DNA of 64,000 nucleotides from Ignavibacteriota bacterium. GTDB lineage: Bacteria; Bacteroidota; Ignavibacteria; SZUA-365. Of this stretch, positions 16,730 through 25,971 are shown in pieces (position 1 is the stretch's first letter; every line of letters starts with the position of its first letter). The translations under genes and the position numbers were made by a program. The stretch covers positions 1 to 64,000 of the forward strand of contig JACRFB010000024.1 in NCBI GenBank assembly GCA_016218045.1. The letters are read 5' to 3'. Below the pieces are notes generated by a model that saw only the letters and a program-made list of their open reading frames with translations, did no database searches and had not been told where the DNA came from.

Positions 16730-17060
16730 GTGGGCTCCGCACGCTCCCGTAAGGACACAGGAGACAGGAAACAGGAGACTGATCTTGACTGGAAGGCCTC
16801 CTGCCTCCTGTATCCTGTCTCCTCACGCTCGTGTTAGGAGACAGGAGGAAGGAGTCAGGAGACACGGCCCGAATCAGTGCCTGCCTCCTGTAGCCTGGAT
16901 CCTCACACTCCCGTAAGGACACAGGAGACAGATCCTGACTCGAAGGCCTCCTGCCTCCTGTATCCTGTCTCCTCACGCGGACAGAGTAGACCGATCTACC
17001 CAACTACCATCTACCAACTACCATCTACTCATCTACCACGAATCCACCCCCGGAATCCCC
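16730..17060. repeat. Intergenic composite repeat (GGAGACAG arrays and TACCATC array)
   Basis: From about 16752 to 16985 there are alternating GGAGACAGGA and TCCTGTCTCC runs around palindromic cores (CCTCACGCTCGTGTTAGG at 16821-16838, a variant near 16910). From 16996 to 17041 there is a CTACCATCTACCAACTACC array, the reverse complement of the GTAGATGG arrays after the DPP-IV and heptosyltransferase genes. No gene is seen. Confidence 0.85.
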
Positions 17061-17540
17061 ATGCCCAACGTAATCGTTCGTGCCGCCGAAGCCGAAGACT
17101 CCCGCACCTTCCTCCGGCTGATTGAAGCACTCGCGGAATATGAATCCCTCACCCCGCCCGACGCGGATGCGCAGGAGCGGCTGCTCCGCGACGCATTCGG
17201 CGAGAAACGAAGAATCGAAGCATGGCTTGTGGAAGTGGACGGAGTGGCCGCGGGCTACGCCATCGTTTTCGAGACCTACAGCAGCTTTCTCGCCTTGCCC
17301 ACCCTCTACCTCGAGGACATCTTCGTTCTGCCCTCCTACAGGGGCTGCGGGGCCGGAAAAGCCCTGTTCCTGGCACTGGCACGACTCGCCCGCGAACGCA
17401 ATTGCGGCCGGATGGAGTGGACCGTCCTCGACTGGAACCGCCTCGCCCTCGATTTCTACGAACGCCTCGGTGCGCGGCACATGCGCGAGTGGCTGCTGTA
17501 TCGGCTGACGGCCGAGGATCTGGCTGCGCTGGGCGAGTGA
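17061..17540 (+). CDS. GNAT-family N-acetyltransferase
   Basis: 159 residues with the complete GNAT fold. VIVRAAEAEDSRTFLRLIEAL is strand 1/helix 1, LEDIFVLPSYRGCGAGKAL contains the acetyl-CoA loop (R-x-x-G-x-G) and NRLALDFYERLGARHM is the C-terminal helix. It resembles diamine/spermidine acetyltransferases in length and in the EDIFVLP-YRGxGxGK block, so a small amine substrate is plausible. The gene is alone. A run of GGGGAAG repeats starts at its TGA stop. Confidence 0.8.
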   Translation: MPNVIVRAAEAEDSRTFLRLIEALAEYESLTPPDADAQERLLRDAFGEKRRIEAWLVEVDGVAAGYAIVFETYSSFLALPTLYLEDIFVLPSYRGCGAGKALFLALARLARERNCGRMEWTVLDWNRLALDFYERLGARHMREWLLYRLTAEDLAALGE

Positions 17541-17578
17541 ACGGGGAAGGGGGAAGGGGGAAGAGGGAAGGGAGAAGG
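17541..17578. repeat. GGGGAAG purine array after the GNAT gene
   Basis: Short purine-rich units (GGGGAAG, AGGGAAG, GGGAGAAG) begin directly after the TGA stop codon of the acetyltransferase and run for about 38 bp. Confidence 0.75.
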
Positions 17579-17580
17579 CG

Positions 17581-17612
17581 TTGCGACGATAGGAGGATCG
17601 GAGGTACATTTC
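17581..17612 (+). promoter_or_regulatory. Promoter of the DPP-IV gene (TTGC - N20 - TACATTTC)
   Basis: TTGC at 17581-17584 and TACATTTC at 17605-17612 have the same 20-nt spacing as the tRNA-Leu promoter and one mismatch to TAnnTTTG. The start codon is 33 nt further on. Confidence 0.5.
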
Positions 17613-17645
17613 TGTTTGTTTCCACTTTCGCACAAAGGATAAACC

Positions 17646-19850
17646 ATGTCCCTGTTCCGCCGTTCCCTTCTCCACACCGCGCTGCTCTGCGCGCTCCCCG
17701 CCCTGCTGCTTGTCGCGCAGAAGAAACCCGTCACCTTGTCGGACGCGTTCATGAACCGCGACCTTGCGGGTGGAGGACGCGGCGGCGGATATACCTGGCT
17801 GAAAAACGGGACGCAGTACTCGATCACCAAACGTGATTCGGGGGCGATGTCGCAGAGTATCTACGCCGTGGACGCGGAGACGGGCAAGGAGGCGAAACTC
17901 GTGGATTTGTCGGGGCTGAAAAAACCCGGCAAAGATTCACCGTTCACGTTCCAGAGTTATTCGTGGAGTCCCGACCAGACCAAACTCGTCTTCACTCTTT
18001 CGGTGAAGCGGCTCTGGCGCCGATCGACACTGGGTGAATACGCGGTGTACGATATCGCGTCGAAAAAACTCACCGTGCTGCCTAAACACGGCGACGGCCT
18101 GCGCAACGTGAAGGTGTCGCCCGACGGCGCATGGGTGGGGTACGTGGCCGCCGACAATATCTGGGTGATGAACCTCGCGAGCGGCGAGGAGACCCAGCTC
18201 ACCAACGACGCGCAGGAGAACGTGTACAACGGCCGCTTCGGCTGGGTGTACGAAGAGGAATTCAGCATCACCGACGGCTGGCAGTGGTCGCCTGATTCGA
18301 AACGTATCGCGTTCTGGCAGGAGGATGAGCGCGGGGTCCCCGAGTACAAGATGACGGATTGGACATCGCTGCATCTCGAGTTTGTGCCGATCCGCTACCC
18401 GAAACCGGGCGACGCGAATCCGATCGAAAAAATCGGCGTGATAGATGTCGCATCCCGCGCGCGCACGTGGATGGATCTCGGTTCGGAGACCGACATCTAC
18501 GTTCCGCGCATCATGTGGACGCAGGATCCCGCAACACTCTGCATCTACCGCCTCAATCGTCTGCAGAATCATCTGGAACTGCTTTTCGCGGACGCCGCCA
18601 CGGGCAAGTCCCGCGTCGTGCTCGAGGAAAAATCGGCGACGGGATGGATCGACATCGAAAACTTCGGCTACCTCAAGTTTCTCACCAAAAAGAAGCAGTT
18701 TATCTGGAATTCAGAACGCGACGGGTGGAATCACGCGTACCTGTTCAACACCGACGGCACACTTGTGAACCAGATCACCAAAGGCGCCTTCGAAATCACT
18801 CAGATCGCGGGCCTTTCGCCGGATGAAAAGGTGCTGTACTACGTGTCGACGGAAGTGTCGCCGCTGGAGCGTCACCTGTACTCGATCCGGCTTGACGGCG
18901 GAAAGAAGAAAAAACTGAGCGTCGAGGCGGGCTCGCACTCGTTCTCGATGAGTCCCACCTGCGCGCTGTACAGCGATGCATGGTCGAGCATCGACGCGCC
19001 GTCGAAGGCCGTGATGCGCAACATCGACGGCGAGGAGCTGCGCGTGATCAGCGAGGCCAAACGCGAGACCTTCGCCGCGTACCGCTGGTCGCAGAAGGAG
19101 CTGTTCACGGTGAAGACGGCCGACGGTCTCGAGCTGCAGTGCTCGATGCTGAAGCCGCCGGACTTCGATCCGGCCAAGAAGTACCCCGTGTATTTCGACG
19201 TGTACGGCGGACCCGGCACGCAGGCCGTGCGCAATGCGTGGCCCGGCGCGATGCATCAGTACATCGCAAACGAGGGTTTCATCGTGGTGCAGTGCGACAA
19301 CCGCGGCAGCAGCGGACGCGGCACGGATTTCAAACACCGCGTGTATAAACAGCTCGGCAAGTGGGAGGCGAACGATTACGTCGAGACCGCGAAGTATCTC
19401 TCGGCCCTGCCCTTCGTCGATGCGCGCAACATCGTGATCTGGGGCTGGAGCTACGGCGGTTACATGGCGGCTCTGACCATGTTGCTCGGGGCGGACCATT
19501 TCAGCGCGGGTGTGGCCGTCGCGCCTGTCACGGATTGGAAGTTCTACGACACGATCTACGCCGAGCGGTTTATGCAGCGCCCTGCCGACAATCCCGACGG
19601 TTACAAGGCGGGTTCCTGTCTCGAGCATGCGAAGCTCCTGAAGGGCAAGCTCTATCTCATTCATGGAGGCATGGACGACAATGTGCACCTGCAGAATATG
19701 ATGCAGTTTGTGGACCGCCTCCATCAGGCCAACAAGAACTATGAGTTGCGTATCTATCCCCGTGGGGATCACGGGGTCGCCGACGGCGGCACGACGATGG
19801 GGTTGTATGAGTCGTTTATGTCGTTCTTCCGGAAGGTGTTGGTGCAGTAG
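17646..19850 (+). CDS. S9B dipeptidyl peptidase IV-like serine peptidase
   Basis: 734 residues, secreted (signal peptide RSLLHTALLCALPALLLVAQ). The first 500 or so residues form a beta-propeller (DPP_IV_N), including the GWVYEEEFSITDGW segment whose Glu pair in this family binds the substrate N-terminus. The C-terminal alpha/beta hydrolase carries the nucleophile Ser602 in GWSYGGYM, the acid in the MDDNVHLQN motif (677-678) and the base His709 in RGDHGVADG. This predicts release of N-terminal Xaa-Pro or Xaa-Ala dipeptides in the periplasm. The TAG stop codon is the first unit of a GTAGTTGGTAGATGG array. Confidence 0.92.
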   Translation: MSLFRRSLLHTALLCALPALLLVAQKKPVTLSDAFMNRDLAGGGRGGGYTWLKNGTQYSITKRDSGAMSQSIYAVDAETGKEAKLVDLSGLKKPGKDSPFTFQSYSWSPDQTKLVFTLSVKRLWRRSTLGEYAVYDIASKKLTVLPKHGDGLRNVKVSPDGAWVGYVAADNIWVMNLASGEETQLTNDAQENVYNGRFGWVYEEEFSITDGWQWSPDSKRIAFWQEDERGVPEYKMTDWTSLHLEFVPIRYPKPGDANPIEKIGVIDVASRARTWMDLGSETDIYVPRIMWTQDPATLCIYRLNRLQNHLELLFADAATGKSRVVLEEKSATGWIDIENFGYLKFLTKKKQFIWNSERDGWNHAYLFNTDGTLVNQITKGAFEITQIAGLSPDEKVLYYVSTEVSPLERHLYSIRLDGGKKKKLSVEAGSHSFSMSPTCALYSDAWSSIDAPSKAVMRNIDGEELRVISEAKRETFAAYRWSQKELFTVKTADGLELQCSMLKPPDFDPAKKYPVYFDVYGGPGTQAVRNAWPGAMHQYIANEGFIVVQCDNRGSSGRGTDFKHRVYKQLGKWEANDYVETAKYLSALPFVDARNIVIWGWSYGGYMAALTMLLGADHFSAGVAVAPVTDWKFYDTIYAERFMQRPADNPDGYKAGSCLEHAKLLKGKLYLIHGGMDDNVHLQNMMQFVDRLHQANKNYELRIYPRGDHGVADGGTTMGLYESFMSFFRKVLVQ

Positions 19851-20222
19851 TTGGTAGATGGTAGTTGGGTAGGCCGATCTATTCAAATCGTGTGAGGAGA
19901 CAGGAGACAGGATACAGGAGACAGGCACTGATTCGGCCCCTGTCTCCTGACTCCTTCCTCCTGACTCCTCACGCGACTGTGAGGAGACAGGATACTGGAG
20001 ACAGGCACTGATTCGGCCCCTGTCTCCTGACTCCTTCCTCCTGACTCCTAACGCGAGTGTGAGGAGACAGGATACTGGAGACAGGAGACATGCACTGATT
20101 CGGCCCCTGTCTCCTGACTCCTTCCTCCTGACTCCTGACGCGAGTGTGAGGAGACAGGATACTGGAGACATGCACTGATTCGGCCCCTGTCTCCTGACTC
20201 CTTCCTCCTGACTCCTGACGCG
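19848..20222. repeat. Composite repeat: TAG array, core palindrome and four long units
   Basis: A GTAGTTGGTAGATGG run begins on the stop codon of the peptidase gene. After GATCTATTC, four units of about 80-87 bp start near 19892, 19979, 20059 and 20145. Each contains GTGAGGAGACAGGATAC, a CACTGATTCGGCC loop and CTGTCTCCTGACTCC. GGAGACAGG and CCTGTCTCC within a unit can pair into a hairpin. Unit junctions carry CCTCACGCGACTGTGAGG-type palindromes. The next gene is convergent. From 20223 to 20263 nothing is seen. Confidence 0.88.
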
Positions 20223-20263
20223 AATGAACAGATCCAACGATCTAGTGTTTTCCCGCAGTAGAC

Positions 20264-20294
20264 AAAAAAAAAGGGACCCGAAGGTCCCTTTTTT
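20264..20294 (-). terminator. Intrinsic terminator of the TonB receptor gene
   Basis: On the minus strand GGGACC-TTCG-GGTCCC forms a stem with the very stable UUCG tetraloop, followed by nine T residues and preceded by six A residues. It lies 14 bp after the stop of the receptor gene and is the most canonical terminator in the window. Confidence 0.93.
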
Positions 20295-20307
20295 CATGAC
20301 GGCCGGA

Positions 20308-23300
20308 TCAGAAACTGTAGCGCAGACCGAGCTGCATCTGCCAGCGCGAACCAAGCGACGAAGTGTCGTAGGGATCCATCTTCGTGGCATTGAAACTGTA
20401 GCGCGGCTTGTTGCCGTTGGCTGCATCGAGTCCTTCGAATTTCAGGAGGCGGTAGCGCTGCTGATCGACGAACTTGCTGTAGCCCCAGTCGCCGTTGAGA
20501 AGGTTGAGGAAGTTCAGCACGTCGAGCGTGACTTCGAAGCGGTGGCCTTTGAGCGAGGGAAGCGGAATCTCCTGCGCGATGCGCAGGTCGAGTCCGGCCT
20601 GGAACGGCACACGGCCGCTCATGCGTTCGAAAATCTTGCCGCGCGAACCCTTCAGGGCCTCGTCGGCTTCGATGAACTCGTTCAGCTTGTCGTAGTTGTT
20701 GGTGGTGAGAATGATGTCGTTGGCATCCTTCGGCACGTAGATGAGATCGTTCTCGGTCTGGCCGTCGGCATTGACGTCGCCGTCGTACACGTACGAGAAG
20801 GGCTGGCCCGACTGTCCGTTGAATCCGATGGAGATGGTGGTGCCCCAGTTCTCGAAGAACTCGTGACGGTACGCCGCCGCAACAAACACGCGGTGACGGA
20901 TGTCGAAAGCAGAGTACGAAAGCGGCGGATTGTTCGGATCGCCCGGCACGTGATTATAACGCCACTGCGAGAAGGCCTGGCTCGAGAGTGTCGAGTTGAG
21001 ATCCTTCGCCTCGCCGTAGGTGTACGCGCCCGACGCGCTGATGCCGTCGGCGAACTGGCGCTGCAACTGCAAGGTCACATTGTACTGGTAGCCCTGGTCC
21101 GTGTTCTTCATGAGAATCACGTTCGTGAATGCCGCATTGACCTTGCTCGACGTGAAGCGCCGTGAGGTGGCGTTGTAGGTTCCGTACACGGGGCGGTTGT
21201 CGTTGGCGAGTGTCGACTGCTGTGCGCCGAGGTTGATGTCCTGATACAGAATGTCGTTGATCGCCTTCGAATACAGGCCCTCGAGTGTGGCGACGATGCC
21301 GAAGGGAAGCTGGTAGTCGACGCCGATGTTCAGACGCATCACCTGCGGCATCTTGAAGTCCTTGTCCGTCAGGTTCACTTCCGACGTTGCGACGGGGCTG
21401 AGGCCCGGTGTCACACCCGGACGCGGCGGTGAATACGGATCGGGGTTAAAGAAACCCGCCGGGCGGTTGCTCACGTCGACACGCGCAAACTCCACACCCG
21501 TGTTGCCGTACTGGTTCGAAATCCACACGTACGCCACGCGGCCCGTGAAAATGCCCGCGCCGCCGCGCACCTGCAATGAACGGTCGCCCATCGGATCGTA
21601 GTTGAATCCGAGGCGCGGCGACCACAGCATGTTGCCGCTCGGCACGATGTCGGTGCCGATGCCCATCTGTTTGCCGAACTGCCCGAAGGTGGAATCGATC
21701 TTCAGATTGTACGCGGGTTTGTCGGGGAGATTCGGGATGTCGACACGCACACCACCCGTCAGTTTGAGCGAGGGCATGACGGTCCATTCGTCCTGCGCGT
21801 AGAAGCCGAGCTGTATGGCCGAGAATTCGGCGGCCTGTTTCGGATCACCCGTCAGCGAGTAGCTGTGCGTGTAGCGCGAGGGACGGCCCGCGACGAGATC
21901 GGTCATGTTGTTGAATTCGTAATTGCCGTACAGGTCGCGGATGAAGAGGTTGCGGAAGCTGAAGATCTCGTTGTGTGTACCGACAGTGACGGTATGGTCG
22001 CCGAGGAACATGTTGAAGTTGTCGGTGATCTCGAAGATGTCCTGATCGAGCTGGTTGGCGATCGAGAAGTTCTCGCTGCCGGCATAGAGGTCGATGTTCG
22101 ACGCGTAGCGCAGGCGGATCAAGGGGAAGGCCGCGCCCTGCGTTTCTCGATTGTCGCGGATGCGCGTGTAGCCGAGTATGAACTCGTTGGCCATGGTGTT
22201 GCCGAAGGTGGATCCGAGCTGCAGCACTGTCGAGTTGGTGCTGTTGTTGAACACGTAGTTCGAATTCTCGAGGAATACACGCGCGGTGGTGCGCGGCAGG
22301 TTGTCGTCGCCCGCGTCCACAAAATTGTGACGCAGCGTGAGGCGGTGATTCGCGGCAAGGTTCCAGTCGAGGCGCAGGAAGAGCTTCACGCTCTGGCGCT
22401 GCGTCGTGACATTGTCGAAGCTGCCGGGATCATACCCGTATTGATTGCGCAGGATGTCGACGAAGCGGCGCACGGAGTCGATCGGCACGTTGATCACGTT
22501 CGAGCCTGCAAGGCCCGGCTGCGAAAAGAGTATGTCGGTCGGCTGATTGCGGTTGGTCAATTCGCCGTTGACAAAGAAGAACAGTTCGTTCTCGATGACG
22601 GGTCCGCCCGCGCGGAAGCCGGTCTGGTATTCGGAGAACGCGCCGAACTTTGTGCGGTTGGTGTCGGGGCTGAGACCAACCAGGTCCTGGTTGCGCCAGA
22701 ATCCGAAGAGGGATCCCGTGTAGCGGTTCGTGCCGCTGCGGGTGACGGCGTTGACACCGCCGCCCGTGAAGCCGCTCTGCCGCACATCGAAGGGCGCCAC
22801 GACCACCTGGAACTCCTGCAGCGCGTCGAGGGAGATCGGCGTGGTGTTGGCCTGTCCGCCCGGGGTGCCGCTCGCGCCGAGACCGAAGAGATCGTTGTAC
22901 TGTGTGCCGTCGATCTGGATGTTGTTGAAACGGTTGTTGCGGCCCGCGGCGGAATTGCCGACGAACTGCGGCGAGAGTTTCATGAAGTCGGTGAAGCTGC
23001 GGGAGATGGTCGGCAGACGTTCGATGTCGCCCGTCGTGACACTCGTCGCGGCTCCCGTGCGATTCGCGCTGAGAATGGCGTTACGCTCGCCGGTGATGTC
23101 GACACCGCGCACTTCCACGCTGCGCTCCTCCATCTCGAACTCGAGCTTGAGGTTCTGGCTCAGCGAAAGCTGGATGTCGGTGAATTTCTTCTGCTCGAAT
23201 CCGATGAAGGTGGCGGTGACCGTGTAGGGTCCGCCCACGCGCAGATTCTGCAGGTTGAAACGTCCGTCGGGACGTGTGCTCACTCCGTACGTAGTGCCGG

Positions 23301-23472
23301 ATGGGACATGTACCGCGATGACATTCGCGGCCGGCAGGCCTTTTCCGCTCTTGTCCATGACAATGCCGTTGATGGCCGCTGTGGTGACGCCCTGGGCGCG
23401 GGCGTGTGTGCCACACACTGCGAAGACCCCGGCAAGCACGGCGAACAATAACCACGTCGCACGTCGGTGCAT
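20308..23472 (-). CDS. Oar-like TonB-dependent outer-membrane receptor
   Basis: 1054 residues. The signal peptide ends near THARAQG. A carboxypeptidase-regulatory-like beta-sandwich at about 30-115 (GIVMDKSGKGLPAANVIAV..., DGRFNLQNLRVGGPYTV) is followed by a plug domain (IERLPTISRSFTDFMKLSP, NNIQIDGTQYND) and a large TonB-dependent barrel ending LQLGLRYSF. This is the architecture of Oar from Myxococcus, linked to transport or secretion of large substrates, and of many Bacteroidota receptors. The substrate is unknown. AGGAG lies before the ATG. The gene is monocistronic with its own strong terminator. Confidence 0.9.
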   Translation of the reverse strand: MHRRATWLLFAVLAGVFAVCGTHARAQGVTTAAINGIVMDKSGKGLPAANVIAVHVPSGTTYGVSTRPDGRFNLQNLRVGGPYTVTATFIGFEQKKFTDIQLSLSQNLKLEFEMEERSVEVRGVDITGERNAILSANRTGAATSVTTGDIERLPTISRSFTDFMKLSPQFVGNSAAGRNNRFNNIQIDGTQYNDLFGLGASGTPGGQANTTPISLDALQEFQVVVAPFDVRQSGFTGGGVNAVTRSGTNRYTGSLFGFWRNQDLVGLSPDTNRTKFGAFSEYQTGFRAGGPVIENELFFFVNGELTNRNQPTDILFSQPGLAGSNVINVPIDSVRRFVDILRNQYGYDPGSFDNVTTQRQSVKLFLRLDWNLAANHRLTLRHNFVDAGDDNLPRTTARVFLENSNYVFNNSTNSTVLQLGSTFGNTMANEFILGYTRIRDNRETQGAAFPLIRLRYASNIDLYAGSENFSIANQLDQDIFEITDNFNMFLGDHTVTVGTHNEIFSFRNLFIRDLYGNYEFNNMTDLVAGRPSRYTHSYSLTGDPKQAAEFSAIQLGFYAQDEWTVMPSLKLTGGVRVDIPNLPDKPAYNLKIDSTFGQFGKQMGIGTDIVPSGNMLWSPRLGFNYDPMGDRSLQVRGGAGIFTGRVAYVWISNQYGNTGVEFARVDVSNRPAGFFNPDPYSPPRPGVTPGLSPVATSEVNLTDKDFKMPQVMRLNIGVDYQLPFGIVATLEGLYSKAINDILYQDINLGAQQSTLANDNRPVYGTYNATSRRFTSSKVNAAFTNVILMKNTDQGYQYNVTLQLQRQFADGISASGAYTYGEAKDLNSTLSSQAFSQWRYNHVPGDPNNPPLSYSAFDIRHRVFVAAAYRHEFFENWGTTISIGFNGQSGQPFSYVYDGDVNADGQTENDLIYVPKDANDIILTTNNYDKLNEFIEADEALKGSRGKIFERMSGRVPFQAGLDLRIAQEIPLPSLKGHRFEVTLDVLNFLNLLNGDWGYSKFVDQQRYRLLKFEGLDAANGNKPRYSFNATKMDPYDTSSLGSRWQMQLGLRYSF

Positions 23473-23676
23473 ACGAGCTCCTGATAAAATGGGATAGAAA
23501 ATGTGTGAAGGGAGGGAAAAACAGGATCAGAAATCGGAGGTCAAAATCGTGAATCGACGTTCGACGCGCAAGCGTCCCAGCCCCGATTTCCTCCCTCATC
23601 AAAAAAAAATGTCCAAAACAGCCCTGAAATAGCTGAGTTCCAGGGAAGCGTTGACGACATACCGGATTACAGGGTC

Positions 23677-24324
23677 TTATTCTCCTGTATGTGCCATTAT
23701 CCCGACGTCAGGACCGGGCGCGAGTACTTCACACCCCGCGCGGCTGGGATGGTCGCGCACGATAGCGGTCGCGGGCACGGCGCGGATGGCCCACAGTATG
23801 GCGATGTCGCCGCTCGCTGCGATGCTCAGAAAGAAGCTCCAGAACACGAGCCACCCCGCTCCCGTGAGCAGGCCTGCCAGGTTCGGTACAATACCGAGCA
23901 CGATAAGCGGCAGCGCGGCCGACAGCGCATAGGCGCGCGCCGTCATGGGCGCGGCGCAGTGGGCGTAGGGCGCGAGCGCCTTCCAGTTCATGCCGAAACG
24001 GATTGCCGCGCGCGGCACGCCGCCCACGTAGCGGTACCCCACCGCGTGCAGCAGTTCATGGACAACGATGGCCACAAGCAGCACGTGAATAAAGAGCCAG
24101 GGGTGTATCGCCGCGCGGAAACCGGCACCGAGCGCGTCCCATCCGTACAGCAACGCGGTGGGCGCGAGGAAGGCCACGGTCATCGCGGGGAGCAGCGCTA
24201 TCGCCACAACGTTGGCGCGCGCGAGCGACAGCGTCGCGTCGGACACCGGAACGTAGTCCGCGTACGGCACGGATCCCGCGGCCGCGTCTCCCGCGGCGGG
24301 CGGATCAGATGGTTTCGGATTCAA
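23677..24324 (-). CDS. DUF3267 membrane zincin-like metalloprotease
   Basis: 215 residues with about four to five membrane helices. HELLHAVGY at about 89-97 is an HExxH zinc motif of the DUF3267 (putative zincin peptidase) type. It follows a hydrophobic helix, as in site-2-protease-like membrane enzymes. A possible third ligand is not certain. It is the last gene of a four-gene minus-strand operon (MoxR, VWA, DUF2721, this gene) and its start overlaps the preceding gene by 20 bp, which suggests translational coupling. Substrate unknown. Confidence 0.8.
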   Translation of the reverse strand: MNPKPSDPPAAGDAAAGSVPYADYVPVSDATLSLARANVVAIALLPAMTVAFLAPTALLYGWDALGAGFRAAIHPWLFIHVLLVAIVVHELLHAVGYRYVGGVPRAAIRFGMNWKALAPYAHCAAPMTARAYALSAALPLIVLGIVPNLAGLLTGAGWLVFWSFFLSIAASGDIAILWAIRAVPATAIVRDHPSRAGCEVLAPGPDVGIMAHTGE

Positions 24325-24784
24325 GCTGCAGCACGCGGTGCGCGAGCACGATGTCGAACATGGCGTACATCACACCCAGCGCCGCCGAACCGATGCCGAC
24401 CATGAATATCCACACCGAGAACACGGCGATGGGGAGATGCAGGAACAGACTCAGGCCCAGGCACAGCGACGTGAGCAGGTAGCAGAACACGCCGCTCCAC
24501 AGCGAGATCAACGCGTGACGCAGATGTTTGGCGCGCATCTGCAGGGACGGGATCTGCCGCATCAGACTCTCGAAACGCATCGCGTCGACATACTCGCGGT
24601 CGATGGCCTCGGGGTCGGCCAGCTTGCGACGTTTTTCATCGTTCAGCACGCGGATGCGTCCCACGACGGTGGAGTACCGGTTGTTGAGTCCGAGAAGGAG
24701 CAGGCCGCAGGCCGAAATCATCAAGGCGGGAGCGAGTATCGCCTGTATCGTCTGCTGTGCCGCGGGGGTCGAGAGGATGTCCAT
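24305..24784 (-). CDS. DUF2721 membrane protein
   Basis: 159 residues from the ATG at 24784; earlier in-frame codons would run into the upstream intergenic DNA. An N-terminal helix (ILAPALMISACGLLLLGL) is followed by NRYSTVVGRIRVLNDEKR, a charged amphipathic segment typical of DUF2721, and two further helices (LISLWSGVFCYLLTSLCLGLS and AVFSVWIFMVGIGSAALGVM, each quoted in part). Function unknown. It is third in the MoxR-VWA operon. The 46-bp gap to the VWA gene has no terminator. Confidence 0.78.
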   Translation of the reverse strand: MDILSTPAAQQTIQAILAPALMISACGLLLLGLNNRYSTVVGRIRVLNDEKRRKLADPEAIDREYVDAMRFESLMRQIPSLQMRAKHLRHALISLWSGVFCYLLTSLCLGLSLFLHLPIAVFSVWIFMVGIGSAALGVMYAMFDIVLAHRVLQLESETI

Positions 24785-24830
24785 GCGCGGAATCCGTTGT
24801 GAGACGTGCTTCGGAAAGGAGACCGGTCTA

Positions 24831-25925
24831 TTAGACCTTTTTTCTCCTGTTTTGAATATAATCAACGAGCACGAACTCTCCGAGTTTGCCGAGCCCGGTA
24901 AAATACGCCCTCCCCTTGTTGGCCTTCGTGAGTTCCTCGACAAATTCCACCAGCCACGGATCCTGCGCCACCATGAAGGTGCTGATCACAATGTTGTCGC
25001 GTCTGCACGCGACCGCCTCGTCGAGGGTCTTGTTCACGATGCGCGGATCGAGTCCGAAGGAGTTCTTGTACAGGCGCCCGTCGTCCTCGAAAATGGCGCT
25101 CGGTTTGCCGTCGGTCACCATGAAGATCTGTTTGTTCGCGCTGCCCGATCGGCGGAGTATGCTCCGCGCGAGCCGTAATCCCTGCCGCGTGTTTGTGTGA
25201 TACGGCCCGACTCGCACAAAGGGCAGTTCCGAGATGCCCACCTCCACGGCATCGTCGCCGAAGAGCAGCACGCTGAGCGCATCGCGTTGATACCGCGTCG
25301 AGACGAGTTCGGCCAGGGCCAGCGCGACCTGTTTCGCGGGGGTGATACGGTCCTCGCCGTACAGGATCATCGAATGGGAAATGTCGAGCATCAGCACGGT
25401 GGCCGCCGAGGTGAGGTGCTCGGTCTCGAATACCTCGACGTCGTCCTCGGTGAGCGAGAAGTCGTCGAGACCGGCGCGCCGGTATACGTTCTGCAACGTT
25501 GTGGTGAAGTCGATGTCGGACGCGGAGTCGCCGAAACTGTACGTGCGCCTCTCGCTGGTGCGCTCGACACCGCTGCCGGTGTGCGGCACTTCGTGCGAGC
25601 CCGGACCGCCCTTTTTCAACGATGTGAACACCTCCTTCAGCGCGTCCTGCCGTATGCGGGTCTTGCCCTTCGCCGTCAGTTCAAAGCTCTCCTCGCCGTC
25701 GCTTTTGATATAGCCGCGGCGTTTGAGTTCCTCGACGAAGTCCTGCATGGTCAGGGATGCGTCAAAGATCCCGTGCTGGCGGTCGATCTCCTCCATCCAC
25801 TCGAGCGCCTCCGCGACATCACCCGCGGTGTGCATGAGCATATTGGAAAAGAGCGTGATCAGACTCTCCATGCGCTCCTGTCGCGTCTGAGGTCCGTCGA
25901 TCCAGGCCGAGTATTGTACTCTCAT
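24831..25925 (-). CDS. VWA-domain protein, partner of the MoxR-type ATPase
   Basis: 364 residues from the ATG at 25925. An N-terminal helical domain (about 15-165) is followed by a von Willebrand A domain with an intact MIDAS: DISHS at 181-185, a Thr-containing segment after ITPAKQ and TDGKP further on. No signal peptide or membrane helix, so cytoplasmic. Pairs of a MoxR/Mg-chelatase-like AAA+ ATPase and a VWA protein usually work as a metal-inserting or protein-remodelling chaperone, with the VWA part presenting the target. The gene follows the ATPase by 46 bp. No cofactor-dependent enzyme sits next to them to name the target. Confidence 0.83.
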   Translation of the reverse strand: MRVQYSAWIDGPQTRQERMESLITLFSNMLMHTAGDVAEALEWMEEIDRQHGIFDASLTMQDFVEELKRRGYIKSDGEESFELTAKGKTRIRQDALKEVFTSLKKGGPGSHEVPHTGSGVERTSERRTYSFGDSASDIDFTTTLQNVYRRAGLDDFSLTEDDVEVFETEHLTSAATVLMLDISHSMILYGEDRITPAKQVALALAELVSTRYQRDALSVLLFGDDAVEVGISELPFVRVGPYHTNTRQGLRLARSILRRSGSANKQIFMVTDGKPSAIFEDDGRLYKNSFGLDPRIVNKTLDEAVACRRDNIVISTFMVAQDPWLVEFVEELTKANKGRAYFTGLGKLGEFVLVDYIQNRRKKV

Positions 25926-25971
25926 GGCCGGTCCTCCGAGCGCGTCAAACGAGACTGTTCCGCGCGGCGCA

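Noticed and set aside
18711-20426. Minus-strand reading frame of 571 codons over the DPP-IV 3' end and the repeat array
   Set aside because: It is open only because the GC-rich antisense strand lacks stops and the repeats add in-phase units. It contradicts the clear DPP-IV and TonB receptor genes.
21865-23451. 528-codon plus-strand frame inside the TonB receptor gene
   Set aside because: Acidic, Glu/Val/Arg-rich shadow of the receptor reading frame; no domains and no start signal.
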